The notes beneath the pieces are model-generated. The model had not been told where the DNA came from, searched no databases, and saw nothing but the letters and a program-made list of their open reading frames with translations. A stretch of 64,000 nucleotides of DNA, taken from positions 186,001 to 250,000 of the forward strand of contig CAVTYH010000009.1 of NCBI GenBank assembly GCA_963738835.1, given 5' to 3'. The translations under genes were made by a program, and so were the position numbers. The stretch is from CAVTYH01 sp963738835. Its GTDB lineage: Bacteria > Planctomycetota > Planctomycetia > Pirellulales > JADZDJ01. How positions within the stretch are numbered: the stretch's first letter is position 1; every line of letters starts with the position of its first letter. Shown piece by piece: positions 8,412 to 18,076 of this stretch.

Positions 8412-8963
8412 CTACCCGGAATTCTTTGCCGGCGGCGCTGCCTCATGCGGCACGTTGCCATGCGTCAGCGGTTTTGGCTCCGCCATCTGGAACTGACGCT
8501 CTTCGGATGCATGGCGTCCCCGCATGCCGACGTCGGGCACCAGCATCACGATCAAAAAAATTGACATTAAGGCCGCCGGAATCGTTAGCACGAATTTCCA
8601 ATTGGCCTCATACAACACGTGCATGAAAAACAAAATCACCAGCATCGCTTTGGTGCATGACACAGCCATCATAAAAGCCCACCCCACTTGCGGATGATCG
8701 TGCCACGGCCAGTAACGGGAATAGGTGAAAAACGAACAAGCCGTCAGGAAGCACAGGGCGATGAACACGGCAATGTACTTGCCAATACCCGTGGGATGCC
8801 CTTCATGGCCGCTGTGGACATCGTGACCACCGTGAGCAGCATGACTATCAGCTGATTCGACAATTGGCCCGTGTGCTTGTGAAAGCTGCTCTGATGGCAA
8901 TGGATCACGCAGCGTTGTACGCTGTGGATTCTGACCGCTGGGATTTTCAGATTGATCGGACAT
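8412..8963 (-). CDS. Cytochrome c oxidase subunit IV, prokaryotic type
   Basis: Small structural subunit of the oxidase. The N-terminal 60 residues are polar and His-rich (HAAHGGHDVHSGHEGH), followed by three membrane helices containing the family features MAVSCTKAMLVILFFMH and YEANWKF. The His-rich N-terminus could bind copper, but that is inference. It lies just after ctaE in the transcription order. Confidence 0.8.
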   Translation of the reverse strand: MSDQSENPSGQNPQRTTLRDPLPSEQLSQAHGPIVESADSHAAHGGHDVHSGHEGHPTGIGKYIAVFIALCFLTACSFFTYSRYWPWHDHPQVGWAFMMAVSCTKAMLVILFFMHVLYEANWKFVLTIPAALMSIFLIVMLVPDVGMRGRHASEERQFQMAEPKPLTHGNVPHEAAPPAKNSG

Positions 8964-8970
8964 GCTAGCC

Positions 8971-10059
8971 TCAGAACAGATACAAAAGCGGGAACAGGAA
9001 AATCCAAACCAAGTCGACGAAGTGCCAGTACAGCCCTGTATTCTCCAAGAAGCCGGCCCGCGAGGAGTCTAGTTGCATTGTCAGCAAGATGATAAATACG
9101 ATCAAACCAACGACCACGTGCAACGCATGGAAGCCCGTCAGCAGAAAATAAGTGCTGGCCCACATGTTGCCGCCGGGAATAACAAACGGCAACCGCAGCC
9201 AGGGATGCTTATCGTTTAACCCTTCGCGTTCTGCGGGTTCTTCGCCGGCGGAGGTTTGCAGCTCATCGTGCGGCGGATAGATGATCTCGGTCAACTGCAC
9301 CAAGTCGAGGTTGGGATCGTCCAATCGCACCAGCAGCGCATTGACCAGAATTTGCCGCGATTTGATTTCGGCCAGCTCCGGCGAAACCGGCTTGTAGGTT
9401 TCGCGAACTTTATCGGCTAGCGCTTCAGCCTGCGGCATAAATTCAGACCACGGTGCTTCGGTTACTGCCTTTAGCTCGGCGGTCCAAGTGTTCTTTTCGA
9501 GTTCCGTCACCTGCTTCGCCTGATCGGCCGAAAGCAGCTGCTTGACTTCGGTCTCTTGGCTGGCCAACGATGCTGCCACGCCTTTTGTGCGCTCACGCAC
9601 CGCCGAGCCGTACTCGAGATTTGCCCTTTCGTGAATCTGACTATGTGGCCGCCAGGGATAGATGCCATGAGAGAACTTCGCGCTGTATTCGTACGCTTTG
9701 ACACCCAAAAATACGCTACCTAATAAGAACGTTAGAAGCGTGAACACTTTGGCGAGACCGGCCCGGTTCACCCGTGCGGCTTCAAGTGCCAACACCACGG
9801 TGACGCTGGAGCAGATCAGCACGAAGGTATTGAAAGCGCCAATCGGCTCGCTGAGATGCACATCGTGCGGTCGAGGCCAGGTTGGAGCTCCGAACCGCAG
9901 CACGACATAGGTGCCGATTAAGCCGGCAAAGAACATGATTTCCGTCGAGAGAAACAGCCAGACAATTGTCTTGCCCAAAGGCAGCGGCAAGCCAGGTTGG
10001 TATTCCAGGGGACCATGATGTGCTGGTCCTTCGTGCGCGTGAGCTTCAGCAGTAGCCAT
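8971..10059 (-). CDS. ctaE: Cytochrome c oxidase subunit III with a large internal insertion
   Basis: Subunit III of the A2-type oxidase. Helix landmarks of the family are present at both ends (TEIMFFAGLIGTYVVLR and, near the C-terminus, FHALHVVVGL and GLYWHFVDLVWIFLFPLLY). Between helices three and four lies an extra hydrophilic segment of roughly 150 residues (about 130-280), rich in Glu, Lys, Ala and Gln and probably helical, which ordinary subunits III lack. The second subunit III of this window (48789-49424, 211 aa) has no such insert. ATG at 10059 gives a His-rich start MATAEAHAHEG. Confidence 0.85.
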   Translation of the reverse strand: MATAEAHAHEGPAHHGPLEYQPGLPLPLGKTIVWLFLSTEIMFFAGLIGTYVVLRFGAPTWPRPHDVHLSEPIGAFNTFVLICSSVTVVLALEAARVNRAGLAKVFTLLTFLLGSVFLGVKAYEYSAKFSHGIYPWRPHSQIHERANLEYGSAVRERTKGVAASLASQETEVKQLLSADQAKQVTELEKNTWTAELKAVTEAPWSEFMPQAEALADKVRETYKPVSPELAEIKSRQILVNALLVRLDDPNLDLVQLTEIIYPPHDELQTSAGEEPAEREGLNDKHPWLRLPFVIPGGNMWASTYFLLTGFHALHVVVGLIVFIILLTMQLDSSRAGFLENTGLYWHFVDLVWIFLFPLLYLF

Positions 10060-10108
10060 CAATTTTGCGTTTGTGGATTTCGGTAATTTGGGTTTTGGAT
10101 TTGAACAA

Positions 10109-11041
10109 TTAAATTAACGGCGACAAAATCAACAGCGCGAGCAACGTCGGTAAATACACGAGCGAAATCTGGAGCAGCCGACGAGCGGAACAATCATCGC
10201 GTCGCCAACAAAAAGCAGCAGCCGCCAACAAGTACGCGATGCCCAGCACGATTGCGCCGGCAACATACACCAGGCCTGACGCTTGCAACGCCGGCAACAA
10301 ACTGATCGGCACCAAGGCTAGTGTGCCGAGAACGGCTTGGGCACCAGCGCGGCGGCCAGTTTCGTCCACGACCGTCAGCATCTGCAATCCAGCTGCCGCA
10401 TATTGATGTCGGTAAATCCAGGCAATCGCCATGAAATGTGGGAATTGCCAGAGATAGACGATCAGAAATAAAGCCGCCGCTCGCACGCCGCCGGAGAGCG
10501 GACCCCCGTTGAACGAGAATGATCCGTTTGCAGCCGCCCAGCCAATTAGAACCGGCATCGCTCCAGCAACAGCACCGATGGCCGTGTTGGCAGTAGTTTT
10601 GGCTTTGAGGGGAGTGTAAACCGTAACATACAAAATCCAGGTGATTGCACCAAAGAACGCAGTTAGCGGATTCACAAGCATCGCCAAATACGCCAAGCCC
10701 AGTGTCAATGCGCCAATGCCAAAAGAAATTGCCTGAGACCAGTGCAAACGACCTGTCGGCAATGGGCGATCGGCAGTGCGATCCATCAGGGCATCGCGGC
10801 TGTGTTCAATCAATTGATTAAAAGTGCTGGCGCTGGCGGCTACCAGTGCTGTCCCCACCAGCATGTGTAGCCATAGCGACGGTTGAATGGGTTCGCTGTC
10901 GGCGACGAAGGCTGAGACGGCAACTACAACCAGAACCAGCGAGGCGATTCGCGGCTTGCTCAGGTCGAGGTAGGCGGCCAGCCGTGCGAGCAGCATTTCC
11001 CGGCGCGAAACATACACGATGCTGGAAGTGGTTGCGCTCAT
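10109..11041 (-). CDS. ctaB: Protoheme IX farnesyltransferase (heme O synthase)
   Basis: UbiA-family membrane prenyltransferase that converts heme B to heme O. The catalytic Asp-rich motif is NQLIEHSRDALMDRT at about residue 95, with a second loop near VYTPLKAKTTANTAIGA and helix SPLSGG-type segments beyond. About nine helices over 310 residues match the family. The ATG overlaps the ctaA stop in an ATGA junction, so heme O and heme A synthesis are coupled. Confidence 0.9.
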   Translation of the reverse strand: MSATTSSIVYVSRREMLLARLAAYLDLSKPRIASLVLVVVAVSAFVADSEPIQPSLWLHMLVGTALVAASASTFNQLIEHSRDALMDRTADRPLPTGRLHWSQAISFGIGALTLGLAYLAMLVNPLTAFFGAITWILYVTVYTPLKAKTTANTAIGAVAGAMPVLIGWAAANGSFSFNGGPLSGGVRAAALFLIVYLWQFPHFMAIAWIYRHQYAAAGLQMLTVVDETGRRAGAQAVLGTLALVPISLLPALQASGLVYVAGAIVLGIAYLLAAAAFCWRRDDCSARRLLQISLVYLPTLLALLILSPLI

Positions 11042-12081
11042 GCAGCCACCTCCGACAGCGGCCTGACAGCAGGTCTTGCGGAGCGTTTCATCGCCGATTG
11101 CATTCGCGGCTCAACTGTCAGCAGCCGGCGACTGAACAGAGCCAGCACGGTGGCAATAGCAAAAATAAGCGAACCGGTGGCCACATGCGCCGTGGTGATT
11201 TGCGCTTGCCACCAGCTCTGTTCCTGCACCGTGAAGGTCGCGGCAAAATCGGAACTGGTCATAAATGATGGCGGGCCGTATTTTACAATCCATGTGGCCG
11301 CGCCGAGTGCCAGTTGCAGCATCACCAATCCGACCAACAGCGTCGCTGGAATTAGCAAAGGTTTGACTCTTGGCATTTGTCGCCAGCATGAATAGCTGGT
11401 CACCAAAATGTGCAGCGCCAGCGCCACGGCCACCACAATGTGAGCGAGCAAATATAATCGAAACAAATCGGACGAACCATCGGTGCAAAATGCCGCAACT
11501 GAGCGCCCAACACAAGTTGAAGATAAGCTAAAACCGGCATACCGACCGCCAGCACTAAGAGTGCGGGCGATGAAAGGTTATGAGTTGCTTTGCGCTGTCC
11601 GCCAGCGGCGTGAAGTGACGGTTGCCAAAGCGGCTGTGAAAGCAAAGAACGCAGGGCCAACGCAGCCATGAATTTTGGCCAGAGTGCGTTCATCCATCAG
11701 CACCCGCATGCCGCCAAGCACACCTTGGGCAATGACGAAGGCCACAGCGATCAGGCTAAGCGCCCGCAGCCACTTCGGCTGACTCGTGCGCCAAACGACA
11801 ACGCAAAACGCAATGGTCAACAGCCCGATCAGCGAGGCGAACAACCGATGGCCATGTTCGACGAATAAATCCCACGGCCCTAGGAACCACGTTGAAAGCG
11901 GATACAAAAACAAGTTGTAACCGTAAGTGTTGGGCCAATCGGGAACGGCCATTCCCGCCTGATAGGTTGTCACCAACCCGCCGACCCAAAGCAGCGGAAA
12001 CGTGGCGCAGCACAACAGCACCGCCAACCGATGCGGCCAAGCAGAGGGTTCGGAGTTCAGGGTTCGGGGTTCAGCAGGCAC
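11038..12081 (-). CDS. ctaA: Heme A synthase, disrupted by two frameshifts
   Basis: Oxidises heme O to heme A. Three frames together give one CtaA: the first (12081 to about 11590) has GGLVTTYQAGMAVPDWPNTYGYN and the heme His in FVEHGHRLFA and KIHGCVG; the second (about 11590-11473) has GAQLRHFAP; the third (to 11038) has YLLAHIVVAVALALH and TTAHVATGSL. The first break is in or near CAAAGC around 11590; the second is explained by one missing C before GATTTG around 11471. The GTG start at 12081 is followed by codons made from an iterated GAACCC-like repeat, giving an odd N-terminus PAEPRTLNSEPS. Confidence 0.8.
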
Positions 12082-12111
12082 GGCGATATTTCGAATCGTG
12101 AATTCGGCAGG

Positions 12112-13918
12112 TTAGTGGCCCATCTCTTCGGAAACCAGCGGCCGATCTTTCGGTGGCGGTTGGGTCTGGGGGTAATAATCCTCATCGACCTCGGGCGAGT
12201 TGTACTCATACGGACCGCGGTACACGACCGGTTGAAAATCGAAGTTCCCGTGCCCTGGCGGGCTGGGTGCCTGCCATTCCAGGCCGTTGGCGTGCCACGG
12301 ATTTCGGCCCACTCGCGGGCCGTTAAAGATGCTGTAGAAGAAGTTGATGATGAAAATAATCTGCGAGCTGACCAAGATGATCGCTGAGATGGTAATGAAC
12401 GCATTGAGCGGCTGCAGCGAGCTAAACGTGGGAATGTGCCACGTATCTGCATAGCGCCGCGGCTGGCCCACCGCTCCCAAAATGTGCATCGGGAAGAACA
12501 CGCAGTTCAGGCAGATAAACGTGAAGAAGAAATGCACTTTGCCCCAAAATTCGTTCATCTTGCGGCCGAACATTTTGGGGAACCAGAAATAAATAGCTCC
12601 GAACACACCCATCGCCGTGCCGGCAAACAGCACGTAATGGAAATGGGCGACGATGAAGTACGTGTCGTGAATGAAAATATCAATCGGCGTGGCTGCCATG
12701 AAAATGCCTGACAGACCGCCGATGATGAACATCGAAACGAACGACACAGCGAATAAAAACGGTGTGGTGAACTGAATCTTGCCGCCCCACAGTGTGCCCA
12801 ACCAGTTGAACACTTTAATGGCGCTCGGCAATGCGATCATCATCGTCGAAACCATGAACGTCATGCCCAAAGCCGGATTCATCCCGGAAACGAACATGTG
12901 GTGCCCCCACACGATAAAGCCCAATCCAGCAATTCCAGCGATGGAGTACACCATCGGCTTGTAACCGAAAATCGGCTTGCGGGCGAAGCAAGCGATGATG
13001 TCGCTGACCATGCCCATCGCCGGCAAAATCATGATGTACACCGCCGGGTGGCTGTAAAACCAAAACAGGTGCTGCCACAAGAGCGGCTGGCCGCCACCGG
13101 CGGTCATGGATTGGTTGTTGATCGTAAGCCCTTCGGGCGTAAAAAAGCCGGTGCCCAAAAGGCGGTCCATCAACTGCATGAACGCGGCGCCGGTGAGTAC
13201 CGGTAGGGCGAAGGCTTGCAACACGGCCGTGATGAACATGGCCCAAATCGTCAATGGCAAGCGGAACATCGTCATACCGGGGGCACGCATCTGGATGATG
13301 GTAGTCAGATAATTCACCGAGCCCATCATCGACGAGACGCCGACGAACGTCAGTCCTAAAAGCCAAAACGTCTGACCCATGTAGCTGCCCGGCGCCGCCT
13401 GAATATTGGACGACAGCGTGGGATACGACGTCCAACCGGCCGCCGCCGCCCCTCCTTCGACGAAGAAGCTAGCTCCAAAGAAAAAAAACGCTGGCCACAT
13501 GAACCAGTAGCTGAGCATGTTCAGTGTCGGAAACGCCATGTCTTCGGCGCCGATCATCAGCGGAATCAAGAAATTCCCGAACTGCGCCGGCCAGAATCGG
13601 AATGATGACCAGAAAAATCATCACCGTAGCGTGCATCGTAAAGAGCATCGTGTACGCTTCAGGCGACATTTGCCCGCCTTCGGCGACGAACAGCCGTCCG
13701 AAGATGGGCACCTCGGTCCACGGCCAGGCAATTTGCCAACGCACGGCCAGCGCCAACAAGCCGCCGATCAAAAACCACAGCAGCGTCGAAAACAAGAACT
13801 GAATTCCGATGACCTTGTGGTCTTTCGAAAAGACGTACTTGCTTAGAAAGCCGGCCGCGTGGGCGTGGCCACCTTCATGAGAAAAATCGTGGGCATGATC
13901 AAACGGAATGCTACTCAT
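12112..13918 (-). CDS. ctaD: Cytochrome c oxidase subunit I, A2 type, with one frameshift
   Basis: Catalytic subunit holding heme A and the heme a3-CuB centre. The first frame (13918 to about 13582) has LFTMHATVMIFL; the second continues with FGNFLIPLMIGAEDMAFP, the active-site motif YSHPAVYIMILPAMG, CuB His pair in GHHMFVSGM, and HDTYFIVAHFHYVLF near the C-terminus. YSHPxV rather than GHPEV marks the A2 subfamily. One extra base near 13582 breaks the frame; removing it restores AGAFGNFLIPL. The ATG overlaps the ctaC stop. Translation as read would stop early. Confidence 0.87.
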
Positions 13919-14709
13919 TCGGCGTTCCCTTGTGGTTTCGTCTCCGGCGCTATTGCGTTTTGCCGGGCTTTCAAGTCAGCAAGATATTTTTCGTAAGCAG
14001 GCCGCGGTTCGACAATCACGCGGCCTTTCATTTTGTAGTGGCCCCAACCGCACAGCTCCGCGCAGACCAGATCGTACGTGCCCTCTTTGACGGGCCGGAA
14101 CCAAACGGGAATTTTCATGCCTGGCACAGCGTCTTGCTTGACGCGCATGTTGGGCAGAAAGAAGCTGTGCAGCACATCCATGCTTTTGAGCGCGACGAGA
14201 GTTTCCTCGCCGACCGGAACGTGCAGTTCGTTGACATCGAACAGATCGTCTTTGGTGCCGATGATACCGTCTTCGCCAGGGTAGCGCAGCCGCCATTCGA
14301 ATTGACGGCCGGACACTTCCACTGTGTAGGCCTGCGGCTGGCCGTTGTGTGTGGGGCGTCGCATTTTGGCCGCGGCCCAAGTGTTCATCTGATAAATGGC
14401 AATGAACAGCAACGTGGCGGCCGGCACGATCGTCCAGCAGATTTCCAGTGTGTGGCTGCCATGCGTGAACTTAGCGGGCCGCTTGTTCGACCGGCCATCG
14501 TAACGCCACAGAAAGAAAAACAGCGTTAGCTCAGTGGCGATGAACACAATACCTGTGAGCACCAGGATAAATTTGAACAAGTGATCGATGGCGGGACCGG
14601 TTTCCGAGGCGACGGGCGGCATCCATAGACCCATCGAGGGGAAAACAATGAATGTGGCGACGCCGAAAATGGTCACGCACAGAAACAAAATGCTCCAAAT
14701 CTTACCCAC
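13915..14709 (-). CDS. ctaC: Cytochrome c oxidase subunit II
   Basis: Carries the CuA centre that accepts electrons from cytochrome c. Two N-terminal helices are followed by a cupredoxin domain with CuA ligands His in DVLHSFFLP and CAELCGWGHYKMKG. The aromatic patch usually written HQWYW is replaced here by SGRQFEWRLRYPG. GTG at 14709 is chosen because GGAGGA stands five bases upstream and the first helix begins at once; the open frame further upstream overlaps the preceding cytochrome gene. No fused heme domain, in contrast to the second cluster. Confidence 0.85.
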   Translation of the reverse strand: MGKIWSILFLCVTIFGVATFIVFPSMGLWMPPVASETGPAIDHLFKFILVLTGIVFIATELTLFFFLWRYDGRSNKRPAKFTHGSHTLEICWTIVPAATLLFIAIYQMNTWAAAKMRRPTHNGQPQAYTVEVSGRQFEWRLRYPGEDGIIGTKDDLFDVNELHVPVGEETLVALKSMDVLHSFFLPNMRVKQDAVPGMKIPVWFRPVKEGTYDLVCAELCGWGHYKMKGRVIVEPRPAYEKYLADLKARQNAIAPETKPQGNAE

Positions 14710-14756
14710 GGTTTCCTCCACGCTGGGGAGCGTGATTGCTTTTTCGCTGATGTGAT

Positions 14757-16133
14757 TTACAGGCGTTCTCTGGGCGGCGCGGCCATGTGTTGTTCGGTGT
14801 AGTACTGGCTGCCCGGTTCGTAGGGCAGATCCAGGACGTAATCGATCAGGTGCCAAATATCGTCGGGTGGAAAAGTGGGCGGCTGACCCGGCATTTGCGA
14901 CGGGAAAATGCCATTGGATAAGCGATAAAACAACTCGTACGGCTGGCGGCCCCCGCGGAAAATGCCCTGCCGCAAGTTACGGGGATGATTTTCGCGCGGC
15001 GGCAAGGTCGTCAGAGGCGCCTCCCTTAGCATCTTTCGAAAATCGTGCAGTGTCTGTAGTTGTTTGTGCAAAGACTCTAGTTTCTTTGCCGTACCTTCAG
15101 CCAGTTCCTTTCTAAGCAGGGCCCGAGCCTCAGCACTCGGTTTTTCTTCCGTGCCCTTCTCCATCGCCTTTATCAGGTCGTCGATATCAGTTTTCTCCAA
15201 CTCCTTCACGCTTTCATTGAGCTTGTCTTCGTCGGCGTCCAATTCTTTTAAACGCGAGGGTATGTCTTTGAGCATCTTTTCGGTCGCTTCGCTCCACAAG
15301 TCCCAGACCAATTGACCGTCGCCCAGGGCCGTCGGGCCGTGGCATTTCACGCACCCGCCGGTGGAGTAGAAGATTTGCTTGCCGCGCTCAATGGAGGCCG
15401 ACGAGTTGAAGTCGGCCGGCGGCGGCGGCACGGGCGTCACCTGGCTGGTAGCCCCTTGCCATTTCGCGACCAATGGCGTTAGCACTTTGCCCACCAAGAA
15501 CTCACGCGTCTTGGGGAAATCTTCTTTATCCGGATCAAATTCATCGGCACTTGCGAATTCGTTGATCAGCGCCAACTCGGTCTGCCCCCGAAGGCTGAGA
15601 TATTTGACATATTCCAATAGCGCTTCGACCTCTGCTTGCGGCAACAACTTGAACGACGGCATCGCCGTGCCGGTAATGCCTTCCTTCAGCGTGCGCACCA
15701 AGTCTTCGTGCGTCGGCGGCAGGTTGGACGGCGTTGATTTGAACTTGAACAACCCCTGGCGATAATCGCGCGGGTACGGATTTAAGAATACCGCCGTGGG
15801 CCCCATTCCGTCGCCAGTGATGCCGTGGCAATGGACGCAATGCAGACGAAAGAGCCCTTGCATGTAGCCTTTGACCGGCCCGGCCGCCATCTGAATCTTT
15901 TGCAGGTCCAAACCAGTTTCTGGCAGCACGAACGGATCGTCAGGCGTCCCGTACATGGCGTCCAGAATGTTTGCGATTTGCTGCTGAAATCGGGGCGGCA
16001 CTTGTTTTAGCGCCATCTGAACGAGGTTGGAATGAAACCGGGGCGGAGGCGATTTGGCGCAGCCAACCAGCGACGCGGCGATAAGCACCGCCGACAAAGA
16101 CTTCACGGAGTTTCCGAAGAAATTGAAGGTCAT
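14757..16133 (-). CDS. Diheme c-type cytochrome lipoprotein
   Basis: A lipoprotein signal (SAVLIAASLVGC) is followed by two cytochrome c domains with heme motifs HCVHCHG (about residue 100) and GCVKCHG (about residue 260). Between the second heme site and the distal part of its domain lies a charged, probably coiled-coil insert of about 110 residues (LKELDADEDKLNESVKEL and similar), placing the distal Met region near SQMPGQPP at the C-terminus. Its location right before ctaC suggests it is the electron donor tethered to the oxidase. Confidence 0.85.
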   Translation of the reverse strand: MTFNFFGNSVKSLSAVLIAASLVGCAKSPPPRFHSNLVQMALKQVPPRFQQQIANILDAMYGTPDDPFVLPETGLDLQKIQMAAGPVKGYMQGLFRLHCVHCHGITGDGMGPTAVFLNPYPRDYRQGLFKFKSTPSNLPPTHEDLVRTLKEGITGTAMPSFKLLPQAEVEALLEYVKYLSLRGQTELALINEFASADEFDPDKEDFPKTREFLVGKVLTPLVAKWQGATSQVTPVPPPPADFNSSASIERGKQIFYSTGGCVKCHGPTALGDGQLVWDLWSEATEKMLKDIPSRLKELDADEDKLNESVKELEKTDIDDLIKAMEKGTEEKPSAEARALLRKELAEGTAKKLESLHKQLQTLHDFRKMLREAPLTTLPPRENHPRNLRQGIFRGGRQPYELFYRLSNGIFPSQMPGQPPTFPPDDIWHLIDYVLDLPYEPGSQYYTEQHMAAPPRERL

Positions 16134-16200
16134 GAACGTTCAGTGGATACAAGTGCAATTATCAATTTGAATCACGTGACCGCGAATGACGCGGTTAAAT

Positions 16201-17118
16201 TCATTTCGCCGCCAGCGACGACGCAGGAACCTTGATGTCTTGCAAATCGAGCACCTGGTCGGGCTGTAGTGTGACCGTGAAGCGACCTGTGCTCTGCCAT
16301 TTCAAATCGGGCCGATTGACGGCCACCGCGCCATTATTTCCAGTCGAGGCTTCGTGCCACACTTGGAATTCCAAGGGAATTCCAGCCGGCGCGTTTTTGA
16401 TTTCAAACGTGCCGTCCTTGCCGGAAATGGCCACGTAGGGATGCGGTTGCACCACGAGATAACCCTTCATCCAAGGGTGAATATTGCATGTGACGGTAAC
16501 AGGCCAGGGTTCAGTCGTAGACAGTTTCTGATCGGCCTGTGTGTTCGACGAAATGATCACGTTGAACGGCGAATTGCTGACCAGCGCCGCGTTGGTGTTA
16601 TGACCGACCGGATCGGAATTCTTGATTTCCAGCTGTTGACCCGTGCGGACCGCAAGAATGTGCGGCACGAAATGGCAATCGCGGTTGTCGAGCACCGCTT
16701 TCTGATCGGCTGTTGCGGCATAGTCGGGATGGATATCGACGTTCTTGGGACCGCGGACAAACAAGACGACATTCGCCAGCCCGTTGTTGTCGCCAACCAC
16801 GATCGATTCATTCGTCAAGTTATGCTTGCCGCAAACATCAACGTCTTTGTTGATGTTCAGCGGCTGTGGCGATGGTGGAGTGCCGTCGTAAACGAAGCGG
16901 CCTTTAATCGTGCCCCACCCGGTTGCCTTGGCAGCAGCCTGAGTTTCGGCCGCTCCAGTAGCGCCGGTCACGGACGAATTGCTAACCAGTGTCAGGCGAA
17001 TCGCCTGGGCCGCGGCAGAATCGGCAGCCGGATCGCCCGCAATCGGTCGCCCGCAGCCGCTAAGCGCAACAATGCCGATAACCGATAAACCAATGAACAC
17101 AATTCCCGCACTCTTCAT
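16201..17118 (-). CDS. Cupredoxin-like lipoprotein with carboxypeptidase-regulatory-like domain
   Basis: Start MKSAGIVF gives a lipoprotein signal ending IVALSGC. The body resembles methylamine-utilisation/plastocyanin-like proteins: a GRFVYDGTPP segment, Cys-containing strands (DVCGKHNLTNES), GHNTNA and TCNIHPWMKGYL. Cys-x2-His-x2-Met together with the upstream His is the ligand pattern of a type I copper site. A beta-sandwich follows (GKDGTFEIKNAPAGIP). It is a close paralog of the next gene and probably carries electrons or binds copper beside the cytochromes. Confidence 0.75.
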   Translation of the reverse strand: MKSAGIVFIGLSVIGIVALSGCGRPIAGDPAADSAAAQAIRLTLVSNSSVTGATGAAETQAAAKATGWGTIKGRFVYDGTPPSPQPLNINKDVDVCGKHNLTNESIVVGDNNGLANVVLFVRGPKNVDIHPDYAATADQKAVLDNRDCHFVPHILAVRTGQQLEIKNSDPVGHNTNAALVSNSPFNVIISSNTQADQKLSTTEPWPVTVTCNIHPWMKGYLVVQPHPYVAISGKDGTFEIKNAPAGIPLEFQVWHEASTGNNGAVAVNRPDLKWQSTGRFTVTLQPDQVLDLQDIKVPASSLAAK

Positions 17119-17189
17119 TGAAGCCGCCCTCCCAATTCCCGGCGATGCCATCGCCGGATTTACGATGCGTGTACAAACCATTTCGAGAA

Positions 17190-17984
17190 TTACAAACTCA
17201 CTTTGATATCGCCCAGGTCGTTGTCGCCGGGCTTAAGGGTCATTTTGAAACGTCCCCTGGCCCAGCCAGCGTCTTTGCCGTTAACGCTTGCCTTTTGTAC
17301 GTAGCCTTTGCCCTCGTGCCAAACTTGAAACTCGATTTGCGTGCCCGCGGGCAGGTTCTTGAGTTCGAACTTGCCATCCTTGTCGGAGACGGCGGCATAG
17401 GGCGTCGGCGGAACAACCAAGAAGCCCTTCATCCACGAATGGATGTTGCAGGCGATCGTGGCCGGCACCGTTTCCGGATTATCCAGCGGCTTCATCTCTT
17501 GCGAGGTGCCCGCCGGCAATTGAAAGTTGAAGGGGTTGTTAGAGGTAAGCGCCGCCATCGTGTTATGCGCCACCGGATTGGGATCCGAATTCTTGATTTC
17601 CAGTGGCTGACCGACGTGGCAGATCACAATATGCGGATTAAACCGGCAGTGCAGATTGTCGATTACCGCTTTTTCCGTCTTCAGTTTGGCGTAATCCGGA
17701 TGGGCCTTAATATCTTTAGGGGTGCGCACCCAAACGACGACACTTTGCACTTCACCTTTGGGTCCGACCATCAGGCTTTCGTCCACCAGCGGTGGTGGAG
17801 CTCCGCAAACTTGCACATCTTTATTGATGTTGAGCGGTGCTGGGGCCGGGGCGGTGCCGTCGTAGATGAAACGGCCCGTCAGATTACCCCAATCGTCCGC
17901 GTGGACAACTGCCGGTGTCAGGGTGACTGCGAACACGAAGGCGAACGCTGCGAGTATGGTTGCTGTGCGACTGAATAAGCTCAT
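17190..17984 (-). CDS. Cupredoxin-like secreted protein, paralog of the preceding gene
   Basis: A cleavable signal peptide (LAAFAFVFAVTLTPAVVHA) is followed by the same architecture as its neighbour: GRFIYDGTAPAP, VCGAPPPLVDES, AHNTMA, and the putative copper-ligand set ACNIHSWMKGFL, then a carboxypeptidase-regulatory-like sandwich ending DLGDIKVSL. Unlike its neighbour it is not a lipoprotein. Tandem duplication followed by a change in anchoring is the simplest reading. A soluble electron carrier between the octaheme cytochrome and the oxidase is plausible but unproven. Confidence 0.75.
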   Translation of the reverse strand: MSLFSRTATILAAFAFVFAVTLTPAVVHADDWGNLTGRFIYDGTAPAPAPLNINKDVQVCGAPPPLVDESLMVGPKGEVQSVVVWVRTPKDIKAHPDYAKLKTEKAVIDNLHCRFNPHIVICHVGQPLEIKNSDPNPVAHNTMAALTSNNPFNFQLPAGTSQEMKPLDNPETVPATIACNIHSWMKGFLVVPPTPYAAVSDKDGKFELKNLPAGTQIEFQVWHEGKGYVQKASVNGKDAGWARGRFKMTLKPGDNDLGDIKVSL

Positions 17985-18076
17985 GAGATTGACTCCTTGT
18001 GGCTGCCAGTGGTTGGTTTGCGTGATTGGGTCGTGATCAAGGCTGGCATCTTGCCATCGGATTTCAATTAGTTCTG

